Below, in pieces: positions 46,125-54,308 of a DNA stretch of 64,000 nt. The DNA comes from Rhodothermales bacterium (GTDB lineage Bacteria > Bacteroidota > Rhodothermia > Rhodothermales > JANQRZ01). A model generated the notes under the pieces. It ran no database searches and had not been told where the DNA came from. It was given only the letters and a program-made list of their open reading frames with translations. Position 1 is the stretch's first letter. Every line of letters starts with the position of its first letter. The stretch covers positions 124,001-188,000 of the forward strand of contig JBDUXZ010000029.1 of the NCBI GenBank assembly GCA_039944855.1, written 5' to 3'. Both the position numbers and the translations under genes were made by a program.

Positions 46125-46655
46125 CTAGTAGTGGATGTTCCGCGCGCCGTACGTGTCCCACTCGTTCGCGAGGTACTCGCGGTCCTCGTCGTTGCGCGGG
46201 TGCGCGCCGACGACGATGCCGCCTTCCTTGACGCCCTCGTGGTACTCCTTCGCCCGGTCCTCGGGGATGCCCGCACCGATGAGCGCGCCGACGAGGCTGC
46301 CCGCCGCGCCACCCGCACCAGCACCCGCGAGCGCACCGGCCAGCGGGCCGGCGATCGCGAGGCCGAGGCCCGGGACGATCACGTTCGTGCCGACGGCGGC
46401 GAGCGCGCCGATGATGCCGCCGATCGTGCCGCCGGTCGCGGCGCCGGCGCCGGCGCCTTCCATCGCCTTGCTGCCCTCCTCGATCTCGACGTGCTCGCGG
46501 TCGTAGTACTGCTTCTTCGTGTCCTTCGACATCACGACGTGGATGTCGTCGTCGGTGTAGCCCCGGTCCCGGAGCGAGCGGTACGCGCGGTCGGCGCTGT
46601 CGTTGTCGTGGAACATGCCCGTCACGATGGGACGGTCTGCGGTTCGATTAGCCAT
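46125..46655 (-). CDS. Glycine-zipper protein with general-stress (YflT-like) N-terminal domain
   Basis: A 176-residue protein. The N-terminal part (about 1-60; TGMFHDNDSADRAYRSLRDRGYTDDDIHVVMS) resembles general stress protein 17M. A long glycine-zipper helix pair follows (about 70-130; GAGAGAATGGTIGGIIGAL and GPLAGALAGAGAGGAAGSL), then a YLANEWDTYG tail. Glycine-zipper segments insert in or span membranes. It likely acts in envelope stress but I cannot say how. ATG at 46655; the upstream frame is not conserved-looking. It ends next to a good terminator. Confidence 0.75.
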   Translation of the reverse strand: MANRTADRPIVTGMFHDNDSADRAYRSLRDRGYTDDDIHVVMSKDTKKQYYDREHVEIEEGSKAMEGAGAGAATGGTIGGIIGALAAVGTNVIVPGLGLAIAGPLAGALAGAGAGGAAGSLVGALIGAGIPEDRAKEYHEGVKEGGIVVGAHPRNDEDREYLANEWDTYGARNIHY

Positions 46656-46870
46656 GAGAGTGCTCGTAGAGGTGAGAAAATGATCCTGCTGAGGGGAAGT
46701 CCTGCTGAGGTGCTCGCCCTTACATGGCGCTTCACGCCGTCTTGTTCCTAACCCGTCATTTTCTCCCGATCCGTCTACCTGCGAAACAGTTCGTGCATCC
46801 CACCCGCGCTTATGCATCGCGGAAGGGCCCTGTAATGCCACGTGGTGTACGAACGAGCCGCCGCCTGCGT

Positions 46871-46878
46871 TACTTTCG
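46871..46878 (+). promoter_or_regulatory. Candidate -7 element (TACTTTCG) of the S8 protease gene
   Basis: Close to the Bacteroidota TAnnTTTG pattern, 52 bases before the ATG at 46931. No upstream TTG at the usual distance. Confidence 0.4.
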
Positions 46879-46930
46879 GGCGCCCACGTTGGACCGTCCA
46901 CCCGCCCGCTTTCTCCCTCCTGCTCTCCAG

Positions 46931-48634
46931 ATGACGTCGTTCCGCCCGCTCCTCGTCCTGTTCCTCGCCGCCACGCTCGTCGGCTGTTCCGCCGCGCGGG
47001 ACGTGGCAACGCCCGCGCCCACCGCCCCTGCCATCGAGAGGGTCCAGGACCCGACCGAGCCCGCCACCGAAGCTCCGTCTGCTGCGGAAGACCCGGCCCC
47101 CGCCCGCCTCGTGGCCGCCCCTCCAGCGTGGCTCGAACTCGACGAGACGGCCGACGCCGTGCGCGGCATCAGCCTTAATCAAGCGTACCGAGCGCTCGAC
47201 GGACGCACGCCGCAACGGGAGGTTATTGTCGCCGTGATCGACTCCGGCGTCGACACCACGCACGAGGACCTGCAGGGTCGCCTCTGGAGAAACGAAGACG
47301 AGATCGCCGGCAACGGCGTGGACGACGATGGGAATGGCTACGTCGACGACGTGCACGGCTGGAACTTCCTCGGCGGCCCCGATGGCGCGAACGTCTTCCA
47401 CGACACGTACGAGCTCACGCGCGAGGTCCTCCGCCTCCGCCCCCGCTATCGCGACGCCGACCCCGCTGCCCTCGATCCGGCCGGCCGCGAGGAGTACGAC
47501 TACTACCAATCGCTGGAGCGGGAGTTGGCGGCGAAGCGGGCCGAGTACGAAGCGGTCCTCCCGCAGATGCAGCAGATCGAAGAGGCCACGCAGCGCGCCG
47601 TCTCCATCCTCGAACCGACGCTCGGCAGCGGGCCGTACTCCGCTGAGAAGCTGGAGCCCGGCATGCTCGACACCCCCGCCGTGCTTCAGGCGAAGGGCCT
47701 CGTGAGCTACCTCCTCCAGTCCGGGTTCACGCCGGCCGACATCACGCAGCAGCGGATCCAGGTCGCGAACATGCTGAAGTACGGCTACAACCTCGAATTC
47801 GACCCCCGCCCCGTCGTCGGCGACGATTACGACGACACGAACGAGCGCTACTACGGCAACGGCGATGTGACGGGGCCGTACCCGAACCACGGCACATCGG
47901 TCGCCGGCGTGATCGCGGCGATCCGGGGGAACGAGGCAGGGACGCGCGGCGTCGCGCCGGACACGCTCGTCTACGTCATGCCCATTCGCGCCGTGCCGAG
48001 CGGCGACGAGCGCGACAAAGACGTGGCGAACGCGATCCGCTACGCCGTCGACAACGGCGCGCTCGTCGTCAACATGAGCTTCGGCAAATCCTATTCGCCC
48101 GACAAAGACGCCGTCGACGCGGCCGTGCGCTACGCCGAGGAGCGCGGCGTCCTCCTCGTCCACGCCGCCGGCAACAGCGCCGAAGACATCGACCGCGCCG
48201 CCAACTTCCCCTCCCAGGTCCTCAGCGACGGAGCGCGCGCGAGCAACTGGCTCGAAGTCGGCGCGTCGTCGTGGGACCCTGACGCCTTCGCCGCCTCGTT
48301 CAGTAACTACGGCGTCACGAACGTCGACCTCTTCGCGCCCGGCGAGGCCATCGACGTGCTCGAACCGGCGAACGCGACGACGCGCGTGGACGGAACGAGC
48401 GTCGCCGCCCCCGTCGTGAGCGGCATCGCGGCCCTCCTGCTGAGCTACTACCCGGACCTCTCGCCGCTCGACGTGCGCGAGATCCTCCTCGAATCGGCCG
48501 TGCCGTACCGCGGCGTGCCGGCGATCCGGCCGGGCTCGGGCGATGAGGTGGACTTCGCGACGCTCTCGGTCACCGGTGCCGTCGTCAACGCGTGGCGCGC
48601 CGTCGAACTCGCCGACACCCGAGTGGGGAATTAA
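46931..48634 (+). CDS. S8 (subtilisin-like) protease lipoprotein with large Asp-His insertion
   Basis: A 567-residue lipoprotein (lipobox Cys in AATLVGCSAA) with a Pro/Ala/Glu-rich linker and an S8 domain. The triad is Asp104 (VIAVIDSGVD-like: VIDSGVDTTHEDL), His320 (PNHGTSVAGVIAAI) and Ser490 (DGTSVAAPVVSGIAA). The Asp-to-His gap is 216 residues; in subtilisin it is about 30. The extra part (about 120-310) includes GNGVDDDGNGYVDDVHGW, which may bind calcium, and a helical stretch. It likely works on the cell surface or in the periplasm. ATG at 46931 is chosen because it starts the lipoprotein leader. Confidence 0.9.
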   Translation: MTSFRPLLVLFLAATLVGCSAARDVATPAPTAPAIERVQDPTEPATEAPSAAEDPAPARLVAAPPAWLELDETADAVRGISLNQAYRALDGRTPQREVIVAVIDSGVDTTHEDLQGRLWRNEDEIAGNGVDDDGNGYVDDVHGWNFLGGPDGANVFHDTYELTREVLRLRPRYRDADPAALDPAGREEYDYYQSLERELAAKRAEYEAVLPQMQQIEEATQRAVSILEPTLGSGPYSAEKLEPGMLDTPAVLQAKGLVSYLLQSGFTPADITQQRIQVANMLKYGYNLEFDPRPVVGDDYDDTNERYYGNGDVTGPYPNHGTSVAGVIAAIRGNEAGTRGVAPDTLVYVMPIRAVPSGDERDKDVANAIRYAVDNGALVVNMSFGKSYSPDKDAVDAAVRYAEERGVLLVHAAGNSAEDIDRAANFPSQVLSDGARASNWLEVGASSWDPDAFAASFSNYGVTNVDLFAPGEAIDVLEPANATTRVDGTSVAAPVVSGIAALLLSYYPDLSPLDVREILLESAVPYRGVPAIRPGSGDEVDFATLSVTGAVVNAWRAVELADTRVGN

Positions 48635-48650
48635 GGCCGAAGGACCACCT

Positions 48651-48679
48651 CGCGAGGGACGGAGTCTGAGCCCCTCGCG
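48651..48679. terminator. Hairpin after the S8 protease gene
   Basis: CGCGAGGG (48651-48658) and CCCTCGCG (48672-48679) with a 13-base loop. No T-tract, so it is only a possible terminator. It lies in the 134-base gap before the rhodopsin gene. Confidence 0.35.
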
Positions 48680-48768
48680 CGGGACTGCGGAGAAACATCG
48701 CGGAGCGCGGGGCGTCAGTGCCCGTCACGTCTCGCGCTCCCCGTCTCCTCTCCTCTGCCGCCCCTCCG

Positions 48769-49494
48769 ATGGATCTCTCCACGACCCTCCACTTCGTCTA
48801 CGTTGCCTGCATGGCGGGCGGGGCGCTCCTCTTCCTCGCGTGGATGCGCGACCCGCGCGGCGTGCCGACGTGGGAATACCTCGTCGCCACCATCATCCCC
48901 GTCTGGTCGGGGCTGGCCTACCTCGCGATGGCGCTCGGGCTCGGCACCGTCGAAGTCGCGGGGCAGACGACGTACTGGGCGCGCTACGCCGACTGGGTGG
49001 TGACGACGCCGCTCCTGCTCGTCGCCCTGTGGATGACGGCCACGACGCGGACCGACAAGCGCCCGCACGTCCCCACGCTCCTCACCCTCGTTACTGCGGA
49101 CGTGGTGATGATCCTGTGCGGGCTCGTGGGCGACCTCTCGACGGGGCCGGCGCGCTACGTCTTCTTCGCCGTCGGCGTCGGCGCGCTCGTGCTCATCTTC
49201 TGGACCGTATTCGGGCCGCTCCGCCGCGTCGCAGGCCACGACGCCGAGGTCGCCGACGTCTACGGGAAGGTGGCCGTCTACCTCGCGCTCTTCTGGGTCG
49301 GCTACCCGCTGACGTGGATCCTCGGCCCCTCCGGCTTGGGCGTGGTCGGGCAGACGACGGACACGGTGCTCTTCGTGCTCCTCCCGGTCTTTTCGAAGGT
49401 CGGATTCAGCATCCTCGACCTCGGGCTGCTCCGGCGGATCGGCGGCGAGCCGGGCCGTGACGCCGTCCGGCCGAGCCTCTCCCCCGTCGTCTGA
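48769..49494 (+). CDS. Xenorhodopsin (candidate inward proton pump)
   Basis: A 241-residue seven-helix retinal protein. Helix C reads RYADWVVTTPLLLVA, with Arg72, the counter-ion Asp75, Thr79 and Ala86 at the place of bacteriorhodopsin Asp96. Helix G reads LLPVFSKVGFSILDL, with retinal Lys210 and Pro206 where outward pumps have Asp212. Asp217, seven residues after the Lys, matches the cytoplasmic acceptor of Anabaena sensory rhodopsin and xenorhodopsins. Helix F has WVGYPLTW. This set defines the xenorhodopsin/ASR clade, and characterised xenorhodopsins pump H+ inward. Leu at position 83 suggests green absorption. The ATG at 48769 lies just before helix A; a GTG at 48718 would add a charged leader. 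No retinal-making gene or transducer is adjacent. Confidence 0.93.
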   Translation: MDLSTTLHFVYVACMAGGALLFLAWMRDPRGVPTWEYLVATIIPVWSGLAYLAMALGLGTVEVAGQTTYWARYADWVVTTPLLLVALWMTATTRTDKRPHVPTLLTLVTADVVMILCGLVGDLSTGPARYVFFAVGVGALVLIFWTVFGPLRRVAGHDAEVADVYGKVAVYLALFWVGYPLTWILGPSGLGVVGQTTDTVLFVLLPVFSKVGFSILDLGLLRRIGGEPGRDAVRPSLSPVV

Positions 49495-49516
49495 GCCCGC
49501 GCTCCGTCTCGGGACC

Positions 49517-49545
49517 GCTCCCCCGCCTCGCCGGGCCGGGGGAGC
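49517..49545. terminator. Hairpin between convergent rhodopsin and FKBP genes
   Basis: GCTCCCCCG (49517-49525) pairs with CGGGGGAGC (49537-49545), loop of 11. There is no T-tract. Its position between two convergent stops fits a two-way terminator. Confidence 0.45.
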
Positions 49546-49552
49546 CCCCGGT

Positions 49553-49987
49553 TCATCCGCCGACGATCTCTTCGAGCGTGATCTCGAACGTGAGGTCTTG
49601 GCCAGCGAGCTCGTGGTTCGCGTCGAGGATGACTTCGTCGTCGGCGATCTCGGTGACGCGGACGACGACGGCCTGCCCGTCGGGCTGGCTGAGCTGGAGC
49701 TGCTGGCCGATCTCGGGCTCCATCCCGTCGGGGAACTGGTCGGGGCTGACGCTCAGCATCATCTCCTCACGCAACGGGCCGTAGGCTTTCTCCGCCGGGA
49801 TCTCGACGGTCTGCGTCTCGCCGGGCTTCATGCCCTCGACGGCGCTGTCGAAGCCGGGGATCACCTGCCCGACGCCAACGGTGAACTCGAGCGGGCCGCG
49901 CCCTTCGGAGGAATCGAACACGGACCCGTCGGAGAGGGTGCCGGTGTAGTGGATGCGGACGGTGTCGCCTGCGGTTGCCTGTGCCAT
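49553..49987 (-). CDS. FKBP-type peptidyl-prolyl isomerase (SlyD-like)
   Basis: A 144-residue cytoplasmic protein with the FKBP core (VRIHYTGTLSDGSVFDSS, GVGQVIPGFDSAVEGM, IPAEKAYGP) and, after it, an insert-in-flap domain (FPDGMEPEIGQQLQL through DANHELAGQDLTFEI) as in SlyD. It helps proteins fold by isomerising prolyl bonds. It lacks the His-rich metal tail of E. coli SlyD. It follows the BI-1 gene on the same strand after a 99-base gap that holds a hairpin. Confidence 0.93.
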   Translation of the reverse strand: MAQATAGDTVRIHYTGTLSDGSVFDSSEGRGPLEFTVGVGQVIPGFDSAVEGMKPGETQTVEIPAEKAYGPLREEMMLSVSPDQFPDGMEPEIGQQLQLSQPDGQAVVVRVTEIADDEVILDANHELAGQDLTFEITLEEIVGG

Positions 49988-50022
49988 GAAAACGGTCGAA
50001 TCAGAACGGAGGAATACGAAAG

Positions 50023-50052
50023 GGGGGCGGCCGCGCGATGGCGACCGCCCCC
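50023..50052 (-). terminator. Possible terminator after the BI-1 gene
   Basis: GGGGGCGG (50023-50030) and CCGCCCCC (50045-50052) form an 8-base stem with a 14-base loop. On the minus strand CCTTTCG follows, a weak tail. Confidence 0.5.
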
Positions 50053-50086
50053 GTCCCTCGTAAAAGGGAGAGATGCGTGCGGGTTC

Positions 50087-50776
50087 CTAGTTCCGGTTCA
50101 TCATCAGCCGGAGCACGTACCAGAACATCAGCGCGACCGACGCGAAGAGCTCCAGCGCTGCCGCGACGTGGCGGTCCTCCGGGTAATGGTGGAGCACGTT
50201 CGACGTGTCGTAGAGGATCGCCGCTCCGGCGAGCGCGATCATCCCGACGGAGAACCACGTGCCGAGTTCGAACCCGAAGAGCACGCCCGCGACGATGGCG
50301 ACGAGCGCGACGATGAACGCCCACCGCAGCATCCCGCCGAGGAACGAGAAGTCCTTCCCGGTGAGCACGACGACGGCCGTCAGCCCGGAGAAGCCGAGGA
50401 GCGTCACCCACGCCGCGCTGTTGATGGCGCCCGGGAACTGCGTAAATGCGATCGCGAGGAGCGGGACGAAGATGAGGGCTTGGGCGAGCACGAACCCGCC
50501 GAGCGCCGCGTACTGCGCCGCCGGCGACTCCGCCCGGTGCGCCGCCCGGCTGGCGAACCAGCTCACGACGACGAACCCGCCGAGCACGACGAGCCAGCTC
50601 ACGCCGAGCATCGCATTAGCGATCGGGTACGCGAGGCCGCTCTTGAAAAGGGCGACCTCGATCCCGGCGAAGAGCAGGATCGCGCCGAAAAGGTGGAGGT
50701 ACGTCCGGGTGAGGAAGGCCGCGCGGGTATCGCTACCGAGCGCGGCGACGGGAGTGGACATGCCGTAGGTTTCCAT
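50087..50776 (-). CDS. Bax inhibitor-1/YccA family membrane protein
   Basis: A 229-residue inner-membrane protein with seven hydrophobic segments, ending EDRHVAAALELFASVALMFWYVLRLM. The BI-1 signatures are LTRTYLHLFGAILLFAGIE near the start and AGAAILYDTSNVLHHY late; the Asp there is the conserved one linked to Ca2+/H+ leak. Bacterial members such as YccA bind FtsH. The ATG at 50776 (METYGMSTPV) is preferred; ones at 50761 and 50803 are possible. It is divergent from the thioesterase gene. Confidence 0.9.
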   Translation of the reverse strand: METYGMSTPVAALGSDTRAAFLTRTYLHLFGAILLFAGIEVALFKSGLAYPIANAMLGVSWLVVLGGFVVVSWFASRAAHRAESPAAQYAALGGFVLAQALIFVPLLAIAFTQFPGAINSAAWVTLLGFSGLTAVVVLTGKDFSFLGGMLRWAFIVALVAIVAGVLFGFELGTWFSVGMIALAGAAILYDTSNVLHHYPEDRHVAAALELFASVALMFWYVLRLMMNRN

Positions 50777-50903
50777 AAGGGGGTACGCGGTGCGTTGGGT
50801 CAAAAAGGGAGGCGAGGATGCCCTGGTCCGGGGCTAACCTACACTCGTCCGCTGCAGAACCGCTATCCTTCCGGTTCGGTTTCCCCCCTTCTCCGCGCTC
50901 CCG

Positions 50904-51659
50904 ATGCCCCCGATTCCTCCCGTCTGGCGCGATGCGTTCCGCGTCCGCGCCTACGAGATCGACCCCGCCGGCCGGCTCACGCTCCCGACGCTCTGCAACT
51001 ACTTCCAGGAGACGGCCGGCAACCACGCCACGGCGTTCGACCTCGCCTCGGATCAGCTCCTCGCCGGCGGCATCGCGTGGGTCCTCGCTCGGCTCCAGGT
51101 CGAGGTCGAGCGCTACCCCGCGTGGCGCGAAGACGTCACCGTCGAGACGTGGCCGAGCGCGTTCGACGGGCTCTACGCGCAGCGCGACTTCGTCGCCACC
51201 GACGAGCACGGCGAGACTATCGCGCGGGCGACGAGCCAATGGTTCGTGATGGACGTGGCGCGGCGGCGGCCGATCCGCCTGCCCGCCGCCGTCGCCGAGA
51301 TCGAGCGGCCCGACCGACCCCACGCCCTCGACCCCGACCGCACGCCCCTCCCCGACTTCGGCGAGCCCGACGCTGAGCGCCTCTTCAGCGTCCGCCGCCA
51401 CGACCTCGACTTGAACCAGCACGTCAACAACGTCCGCTACGTCGAGTGGGCGCTCGAAGCCGTGCCCGACGCCGTCCGCGACGCCCACACCCTCCGCCGC
51501 CTCGACGTGCACTTCCGCGCCGAGAGCGTCTACGGCGACACCGTCCGCTCCGCCTGCTCCCCGCCCGAGCCTTCCGGCGATGGCGTCGCCCTCGCCCACG
51601 AAGTCACCCGCCACCGCGACGGTCGCCTTCTCGCCCGTGCCCGCACCGCGTGGCGCTAG
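50904..51659 (+). CDS. Acyl-ACP thioesterase (FatA/FatB-like)
   Basis: A 251-residue double-hotdog protein. The N-terminal hotdog carries RVRAYEIDPAGRLTLPTLCNYFQE, the second carries the catalytic block LDLNQHVNNVRYVEWALEA with Asn, His and the nearby Glu. It releases fatty acids from acyl carrier protein. Bacterial homologues of plant FatA are common in this phylum. No signal peptide. It is divergent from BI-1 (127-base gap) and followed by a 359-base gap full of palindromic repeats. Confidence 0.9.
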   Translation: MPPIPPVWRDAFRVRAYEIDPAGRLTLPTLCNYFQETAGNHATAFDLASDQLLAGGIAWVLARLQVEVERYPAWREDVTVETWPSAFDGLYAQRDFVATDEHGETIARATSQWFVMDVARRRPIRLPAAVAEIERPDRPHALDPDRTPLPDFGEPDAERLFSVRRHDLDLNQHVNNVRYVEWALEAVPDAVRDAHTLRRLDVHFRAESVYGDTVRSACSPPEPSGDGVALAHEVTRHRDGRLLARARTAWR

Positions 51660-51670
51660 AGAGTGCTATG

Positions 51671-51797
51671 CCCCCCTCTGAGGGGGGCGACTAGGCCCGT
51701 TTGCGGGGCGAGCGGGGGGTCCGCAGCGTTCGAGGAGCCCGATGCGGTCGCGTCGAGCGAGGCGGACCCCCACCTGTCCTCCCCCTCCGAGGGGGAG
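51671..51797. repeat. Compound palindromic element with three hairpins
   Basis: Within the 359-base gap between two genes. Hairpin 1 is CCCCCCT-CTG-AGGGGGG at 51671-51687. A longer inverted pair GGGGGTCCGC (51715-51724) and GCGGACCCCC (51762-51771) is in the centre. Hairpin 2 is CTCCCC-CTCCGAG-GGGGAG at 51779-51797. An imperfect direct repeat AGCGTTCGAG...CCCGA occurs near 51725 and 51811. It has no coding sign. Confidence 0.7.
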
Positions 51798-51887
51798 GGA
51801 CGCGATCCCGAAGCGTTCGAGAGGGCCCGACTGGTTGAAGTCCACTGCACGCTTTATGCAATTCCGCCAACCCACTCCACTCCCTCT

Positions 51888-51992
51888 GTCATTGCGAGCG
51901 ACCGGAGGGAGCGCGGCAATCTCCCGATTCCAGCAGACCGCAGGAGATTGCCGCGTCGCTACGGGACGAGTCCCTGCGCTCCTCGCAATGAC
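51888..51992. repeat. Palindromic element, GTCATTGCGAG family (copy 1)
   Basis: A 105-base element with outer arms GTCATTGCGAG (51888-51898) and CTCGCAATGAC (51982-51992), and inner arms GCGGCAATCTCC (51913-51924) and GGAGATTGCCGC (51943-51954). A second copy is at 56387-56469. The gap 51660-52018 contains this, the compound element before it, and nothing gene-like. Confidence 0.85.
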
Positions 51993-52018
51993 ATGGTGGA
52001 AGGGTTTGTTCAGCTTTT

Positions 52019-53215
52019 CTAAACTCCGAACCGCTGCGCGTCGAAGAGATCGGTGAAGGGGTCCGATTGCCCGAGGAGGGTGGCGGCGACGAGGCGGCCC
52101 ATCCGAAACCCGTAGCCCATCCCGTGGCCGGTGAAGCCGCCCACCCAGAGGCTGCCCGCTACGCCCGGTACCGCGCCGAACGCGGGCAGCCCGTCGGCCG
52201 AGAACCCCATCGTCCCGCTCCACCGGCGCGCGACGGGCGCGTCGGCGAAAGCAGGGAAGTGATCGCGGAGGTACGCTTCGAGATCGGCTTGCAGCGGGGC
52301 CGTCGTCGCGTCGTCGTAGCCGACTTCGGCGGCGCGGTGGCGGTGGCGCGCGCCGCCAAGCAGGACTTCGCCCGTGGCGAGTTGGCGGAGGTAGAAATAG
52401 CCTTCGTGGGAGTAGACCGGTGCGGCGAGCCGGTGCGGAAGCGGGGCCGTCGCGAGCATCTGTGCTCGGATCGGGCGGACGAACCGGGCGAGGTCGGGGA
52501 CGAACTGCGGGAGGTACGCGTTCAGCGCGAGGACGGCGTGCCCGGCATCGAGCGTCCCGCCATCCGTCACGACCCGCACGCCGGAATCGACGGACTCGAT
52601 GCGCTCGACGCTGCATCCCTCCACCACCTGCGCCCCGCTCCGCTCGGCGAGGGTTCGCACTGTGCGGACCGGGTGCAGCATCGCCCCGCTCTCAACGTGC
52701 AGCGCACCGAAAAACCCGACGCTGCCGAGCCGCGCGTTCGTCTCCTCGGACGAGAGGTAGTGCACCGCCACGCCGCGCGCTCGCAGCAGGTCCGCAGCGC
52801 GACGGAGCCGGTCGTCCTCCATCTCATCGCCCGCCACGGAGAAGCTGCCTGAAGCCGCCAGCCCAACGCCTGCACCCGCGACCGCATCGACGAGCACGTC
52901 GCGGTTCTCCTGCGTGAACTGCCAGAGCCGCCACGCCGCCTCGGGGCCGCGTTCGTCGGCGGTGCGGGCGAAGTCGGCGTCGGTGCCTTGCAACAGGAAG
53001 CCGGCGTTGCGGCCGCTCGCGCCGTGCGCCAGCCGCTCGCGCTCCACGATCACCACGTCGAGATTCGCATCGAGTTGCCGGAGCCAGTACGCCGTCGAGA
53101 CGCCCGCGATACCGCCGCCGATTACAGCCACGTCGCACCGCGCAGGCAGGGCGTTGGTCGAGGGCTCGGCGCGCGCGTCGGTCTGCCAGTGCGAGGTGGT
53201 CGCTGTGGCCGTCAC
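52019..53215 (-). CDS. FAD-dependent amino-acid/glycine oxidase-type (DAO) oxidoreductase
   Basis: A 398-residue flavoprotein of the DAO family. The FAD motif is near residue 28 (VAVIGGGIAGVSTAYWL), followed by GASGRNAGFLLQG, where the Asn-Ala-Gly loop contacts flavin. The C-terminal VGGFTGHGMGYGFRMGRLVA is the second FAD motif. It resembles gamma-glutamylputrescine or glycine oxidase types, acting on an amine or amino acid. The GTG at 53215 is chosen because it overlaps the YhdH stop as GTGA, meaning translational coupling. The longer upstream frame runs antisense-like through the YhdH gene and is rejected. Confidence 0.85.
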   Translation of the reverse strand: MTATATTSHWQTDARAEPSTNALPARCDVAVIGGGIAGVSTAYWLRQLDANLDVVIVERERLAHGASGRNAGFLLQGTDADFARTADERGPEAAWRLWQFTQENRDVLVDAVAGAGVGLAASGSFSVAGDEMEDDRLRRAADLLRARGVAVHYLSSEETNARLGSVGFFGALHVESGAMLHPVRTVRTLAERSGAQVVEGCSVERIESVDSGVRVVTDGGTLDAGHAVLALNAYLPQFVPDLARFVRPIRAQMLATAPLPHRLAAPVYSHEGYFYLRQLATGEVLLGGARHRHRAAEVGYDDATTAPLQADLEAYLRDHFPAFADAPVARRWSGTMGFSADGLPAFGAVPGVAGSLWVGGFTGHGMGYGFRMGRLVAATLLGQSDPFTDLFDAQRFGV

Positions 53216-54198
53216 GCGTTCACGTCCACGACGATCCGCCCCTGCGTCGCGCCGTTCGTGATCCGCTCGCTGTAGTCGATGACCTCGCCGAGGGTGATCG
53301 TCTGCCCCATCGCTTCGAGGTCGCTCGCTGTCAGCACATCCGCGAGGCGCTGCCACGCGGCGGCGCGGCGGTCCGGCGGGCACGTGTTCGAGTCGATGCC
53401 GAGGAGGTTGACGCCGCGGAGGATGAACGGAAAGACCGTCGTGTTCAGCTCGTGGCTCTGCGCGAGGCCGTACGAGGCGACGCTGCCGTGGCGCTCCGTC
53501 TGCGCGATGAGTGCGGCGAGCGTCGGGCCGCCGACGGCATCCACCGCGCCGGCCCAGAGGGCTTTCTCCATCGGGTGCGTCGGCCCTTCGCTGAGTTCGT
53601 CGCGGCCGATGATGCGCTTCGCGCCGAGGCTCACGAGGTAGTCGTGCGCCGCCGCCGTCCCCGTCGAGGCCACGGCGGCGTAGCCGAGCCGGCTGAGGAG
53701 CGCGACGGCCATGCTCCCCGCCCCGCCCGATGCGCCGGTGACGACGACCTCGCCCTCGCCCGGCCGCACGTCGTGCTCTTCGAGCGCCATCACCGCGAGC
53801 ATCGCCGTGAACCCCGCCGTGCCGACGATCATCGCCTCCTTCACGCTCATCCCGACGGGCACCGGGACGAGGTGATCGGACGAGGCGCGGGCGAACTCGG
53901 CGAAGCCGCCCCACCGGTCCTCGCCCGTCCCCCACCCCGTGAGGATCACCTCGTCGCCGGGCTGAAACCGCTCGCTGGAGGACTCCGCGACGGTCCCCGC
54001 GAGATCGACGCCGGGCACGAACGGGAACTCGCCCCGGACGATCTTGCCTTTGCCCGTGACGGCGAGCCCGTCTTTGTAGTTGAGGCTGGAGTACGCGACG
54101 TCGATCAGCACGTCGCCGGCCGGGAGGTCGGATTCGGAGACGGTTTCGATGCCCGCGCGGAGGCCGTCGTCGGACTGGGTGAGGAGCAGGGCTTTCAT
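53212..54198 (-). CDS. YhdH/YhfP-family quinone oxidoreductase (acryloyl-CoA reductase type)
   Basis: A 328-residue MDR-family enzyme without the zinc of alcohol dehydrogenases. It has YSSLNYKDGLAVTGKGKI and FVPGVDLAGTV in the catalytic domain and the NADPH motif VTGASGGAGSMAVALLS. The closest named group (AcuI) reduces acryloyl-CoA to propionyl-CoA. The start at 54198 begins MKALLLTQ, as in the family. A TACTTTCA box lies 39 bases upstream. Its stop overlaps the GTG of the DAO gene. Confidence 0.88.
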   Translation of the reverse strand: MKALLLTQSDDGLRAGIETVSESDLPAGDVLIDVAYSSLNYKDGLAVTGKGKIVRGEFPFVPGVDLAGTVAESSSERFQPGDEVILTGWGTGEDRWGGFAEFARASSDHLVPVPVGMSVKEAMIVGTAGFTAMLAVMALEEHDVRPGEGEVVVTGASGGAGSMAVALLSRLGYAAVASTGTAAAHDYLVSLGAKRIIGRDELSEGPTHPMEKALWAGAVDAVGGPTLAALIAQTERHGSVASYGLAQSHELNTTVFPFILRGVNLLGIDSNTCPPDRRAAAWQRLADVLTASDLEAMGQTITLGEVIDYSERITNGATQGRIVVDVNA

Positions 54199-54237
54199 TG
54201 AATGCGGAGGGACGAATGGAGAGTTGCGAGTGGACGT

Positions 54238-54245
54238 TGAAAGTA
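54238..54245 (-). promoter_or_regulatory. Candidate -7 element (TACTTTCA) of the YhdH-DAO operon
   Basis: Minus-strand TAnnTTTC, 39 bases before the ATG at 54198; preceded by GTCG as in the box before the CDF gene. Confidence 0.4.
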
Positions 54246-54308
54246 CGACGTGCTGCTCTCCCGTTCGTCTCACCCTATCCGTGGACCGCGCCCCCACCTC
54301 TACTTTCC

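Noticed and set aside
48718-48768. GTG start 17 codons upstream of the rhodopsin ATG
   Set aside because: It would put a polar, basic leader before helix A; related rhodopsins start just before the helix.
51663-52056. Short open frames through the repeat-rich gap after the thioesterase gene
   Set aside because: They run through palindromes and have no protein-like sequence.
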